Under the pieces are notes generated by a model that was not told the origin of the DNA, made no database searches, and saw only the letters and a list, made by a program, of their open reading frames with translations. Positions 6,439 through 8,090 of a stretch of DNA of 8,090 nt are shown here, piece by piece. Source of the stretch: Desulfatitalea sp. (GTDB lineage: Bacteria > Desulfobacterota > Desulfobacteria > Desulfobacterales > Desulfosarcinaceae). Location of the stretch: assembly GCA_013041835.1 (NCBI GenBank), contig JABDRH010000496.1, positions 1 to 8,090 on the forward strand. Reading direction: 5' to 3'. The number at the start of each line of letters is the position of its first letter. Within the stretch, counting starts at the first letter, position 1. The position numbers were made by a program, and so were the translations under genes.

Positions 6439-7272
6439 TCAACGCCCTTTATTCAACCACCGGTTCATTTTGCCGGACTGATAACCCTCCAGATCGATGC
6501 AGACCAGACGGTAGCCGATTTGCTGGAAGGCTCGCACCACCTCCGCCCGCACCTGGGCACCTGCCAGTTTTGCAATACCGTCATCATCCGTTTCGATCCT
6601 GGCCAGGTCGTCATGGTGCCGAACGCGGCACTGCCTCACGCCAATGCGTCGCAGATACGTTTCCGCCTGATCGATGCACGACAATGTTTTGGCGCTGATG
6701 GGCGTGTCATAAGGAATTCGGGAAGCCAGGCAGGCCATGGCTGGACGATTCCAATTCTCAAGCCCCCAATCCGCGGCCAAACTGCGGATATCGGCTTTGG
6801 TCAGACCGGCAGCCACCAGTGGTGCGACAATACCCAGTTCATCTGCCGCCACATTGCCGGGGCGGTAATCACTCAAATCATCCAAATTCACCCCATGGGC
6901 CAGCACGGAAATACCGAGCCGGTCAGCTTCCTTGCCCATGGCTCGAAACAACCGTTGCTTGCACAGGTAACAACGATTGGGGGGATTGGTGACAAATTTC
7001 TCGTCGGTAAGTTCATCCGATGGAAAAAGGACATGCCTTACCCCCAGATTATCGGCCATCTGCACTGCCATTTGCTTCTCACCAGCGGGATGGATGGCCG
7101 AACAGCCGGTCAATGCCACCACGTGTGAACCGATCACCTTTTTTGCCGCCGCCAGCAACACGGTGCTGTCCACTCCGCCAGAAAAGGCAACGCCCAACGA
7201 CGCATAGCCGCCAATCACCTCGAACAGCGCTTGTTCTTTTGCCGCAAGATTTGGATCATCGCTTCGCATCAT
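6439..7272 (-). CDS. larE: ATP-dependent sacrificial sulfur transferase LarE
   Basis: LarE is a cytoplasmic PP-loop enzyme that adenylates the carboxylates of the pyridinium dicarboxylate made by LarB and supplies sulfur. This builds the nickel-pincer cofactor of lactate racemase and related epimerases. The 277-residue protein has the normal length. Motifs are the PP-loop SGGVDS (31-36), NPPNRCYLCK (96-105), LDDLSDYRPG (130-139), PLVAAGLTKADIR (151-163), MACLASRIPY (179-188) and RVRHHDDLARIE (216-227). C181 corresponds to the sulfur-donating Cys of Lactobacillus LarE. C101 and C104 add a CxxC, as in LarE proteins that carry a [4Fe-4S] cluster on three cysteines and may therefore be catalytic rather than sacrificial (family knowledge; the assignment here is inference). 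The start has two tandem ATGs (7272, 7269) after GGAAGG. No larB, larC or racemase is in the window. Confidence 0.93.
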   Translation of the reverse strand: MMRSDDPNLAAKEQALFEVIGGYASLGVAFSGGVDSTVLLAAAKKVIGSHVVALTGCSAIHPAGEKQMAVQMADNLGVRHVLFPSDELTDEKFVTNPPNRCYLCKQRLFRAMGKEADRLGISVLAHGVNLDDLSDYRPGNVAADELGIVAPLVAAGLTKADIRSLAADWGLENWNRPAMACLASRIPYDTPISAKTLSCIDQAETYLRRIGVRQCRVRHHDDLARIETDDDGIAKLAGAQVRAEVVRAFQQIGYRLVCIDLEGYQSGKMNRWLNKGR

Positions 7273-7363
7273 GATTCTATCCCTTCCGGAAAAAAGGTGC
7301 TATACTATGAATTTCAGCGGCTTATGAACCGGGATGACATCGCATAGGATCTTAAAAAGAGGG

Positions 7364-7392
7364 TTTACAAAGCACTTTCATTCATTTATGTT
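7364..7392 (+). promoter_or_regulatory. Candidate sigma70 promoter for the Lys-rich protein gene
   Basis: TTTACA (7364-7369), exactly 17 nt, then TATGTT (7387-7392) is a good -35/-10 pair, in an AT-rich stretch. It would give a leader of about 50 nt before the ATG at 7452. It lies in the 179-nt gap between the divergent larE and Lys-rich genes. I found no convincing larE promoter in the same gap. Confidence 0.5.
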
Positions 7393-7451
7393 TTTCGTTT
7401 GACTAAGTTAAGACTTATACAAAAAAATTCAAGATTTTAGAGGGGAGCCTG

Positions 7452-8090
7452 ATGGGCAAGGACAGCTTGATCAAATCCACGACAGAAAAAACCGAACTCT
7501 CAAAAAAAGCAGCTCCTGCCAAAAAGAAAGCAACCAAGAAGCGCACGGCAGCAGCCAAACCCAAATCATCTTCAACCCAGGCAGCCAAAAGTATCAAGGC
7601 TGAAAAGACGGCCAAAACTGCCAAGCCCCCCCAAAAGTCTGCCGCCAAGCCGGCCAAAAAAGGCACAACACCCAAAAAGCCCCCCAAAACCAAAAAAGCT
7701 TCTCAAAAAAAGTTGATCTTCAAACAGTTTGATTCCCAGAAAGCAACGCCATCCGTCCCTGCCGCCCGACCAGACTTTCGTAGGATGACAGCACCACCGA
7801 TCATTGCATCCGACGATCCGGCCGAAGCCGAACGCCTGCGCAAGCTGCTCGGCCGAAAATTCAGCATGACCGATGTCAAGGCGGCCGCAAAAACACCCGT
7901 GGAAAAAACGCCCGAACCTGTGGCACCTGCCGCGGAACCGGCCCATGAGGTTGCGGCCGCCGAAGCGCCTCCCGAACTGTCGCAAACCGGATCGCCCTCA
8001 CCGTCGCCGGAGCAATCGATGCAGCCGGAAACGACAAAAAATGCGTTCGCCCAAACGCAAGCCGCCGCCTCTGTCCGTGTACCCCAGGCC
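7452..8090 (+). CDS. Lys/Ala/Pro-rich histone-H1-like protein, C-terminus beyond window
   Basis: The frame is open from ATG 7452 to the window end, giving 213 residues with no stop. GAGGGGAG lies 4 nt before the ATG. Residues 1-87 are strongly basic and low in complexity (repeated AKK, PKK, AAK words), like the tails of bacterial histone-H1-like or AlgP-type proteins, and could bind DNA, RNA or another polyanion. Residues 88-145 look more ordered: LIFKQFDSQ, then PPIIASDDPAEAERLRKLLGRKF (115-137; an amphipathic helix is likely). From about 148 to 192 the chain is Pro/Ala/Glu-rich and acidic, probably a flexible linker to a domain outside the window. No signal peptide or membrane segment is seen. 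I do not recognise the family. The promoter candidate at 7364-7392 suggests its own transcription unit, divergent from larE. Confidence 0.82.
   Translation, partial: MGKDSLIKSTTEKTELSKKAAPAKKKATKKRTAAAKPKSSSTQAAKSIKAEKTAKTAKPPQKSAAKPAKKGTTPKKPPKTKKASQKKLIFKQFDSQKATPSVPAARPDFRRMTAPPIIASDDPAEAERLRKLLGRKFSMTDVKAAAKTPVEKTPEPVAPAAEPAHEVAAAEAPPELSQTGSPSPSPEQSMQPETTKNAFAQTQAAASVRVPQA

Noticed and set aside
6433..7128. Plus-strand open frame of 231 codons opposite larE
   Set aside because: It is fully antisense to larE, whose motifs are all intact, and its translation resembles no family.
7399..7421. TTGACT followed by TATACA as promoter
   Set aside because: The spacing is only 11 nt, too short for sigma70; the 17-nt pair at 7364-7392 is better.
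7415..7985. Two minus-strand open frames rich in Phe, Gly and Leu
   Set aside because: They are the reverse complement of the Lys/Ala-rich coding repeat region; their hydrophobic, low-complexity look is an artefact.

Overview
This 8,090-base chromosomal window most resembles a Desulfobacterota (deltaproteobacterial) genome, perhaps a relative of Desulfosarcina. The evidence is moderate GC with Gram-negative envelope genes, a LarE with extra cysteines, and a Cys-containing protein pair of a type I associate with sulfate reducers. The taxonomic call is inference, because no rRNA or other marker is present. I see no mobile element, CRISPR array, tRNA or rRNA.

Layout. (1) Positions 1-445, plus strand: the 3' end of thiL (thiamine-monophosphate kinase), convergent with the next block. 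(2) Positions 489-5868, minus strand: six tightly packed genes that look like one operon. In transcription order they are a GNAT acetyltransferase, a LolC/LolE-type lipoprotein-release permease, a two-helix membrane protein with a coiled-coil tail, two tandem paralogous proteins of unknown function with four conserved cysteines, and an RhlB-type DEAD-box RNA helicase. The gaps are an 11-nt overlap, then 23, 39, 25 and 30 nt. (3) Positions 5869-6183: a 315-nt intergenic region with an AT-rich patch, several short inverted repeats and a candidate promoter. (4) Positions 6184-6417, plus strand: a 77-residue ribbon-helix-helix (RHH) DNA-binding protein. (5) Positions 6439-7272, minus strand: larE, a PP-loop sulfur transferase of nickel-pincer cofactor synthesis, convergent with the RHH gene. 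(6) Positions 7452-8090, plus strand: a gene running off the window. Its product is a Lys/Ala/Pro-rich, histone-H1-like chain that changes to an acidic Pro/Glu/Ala-rich stretch. A good candidate sigma70 promoter precedes it.

How it fits together. thiL, rhlB and larE are recognisable housekeeping or cofactor genes. The least explained part is the middle of the minus-strand block: a LolC-like permease without an adjacent LolD ATPase, followed by a membrane coiled-coil protein and the Cys-rich pair. This is the best candidate in the window for an undescribed functional unit, but the sequence shows only linkage, not function.
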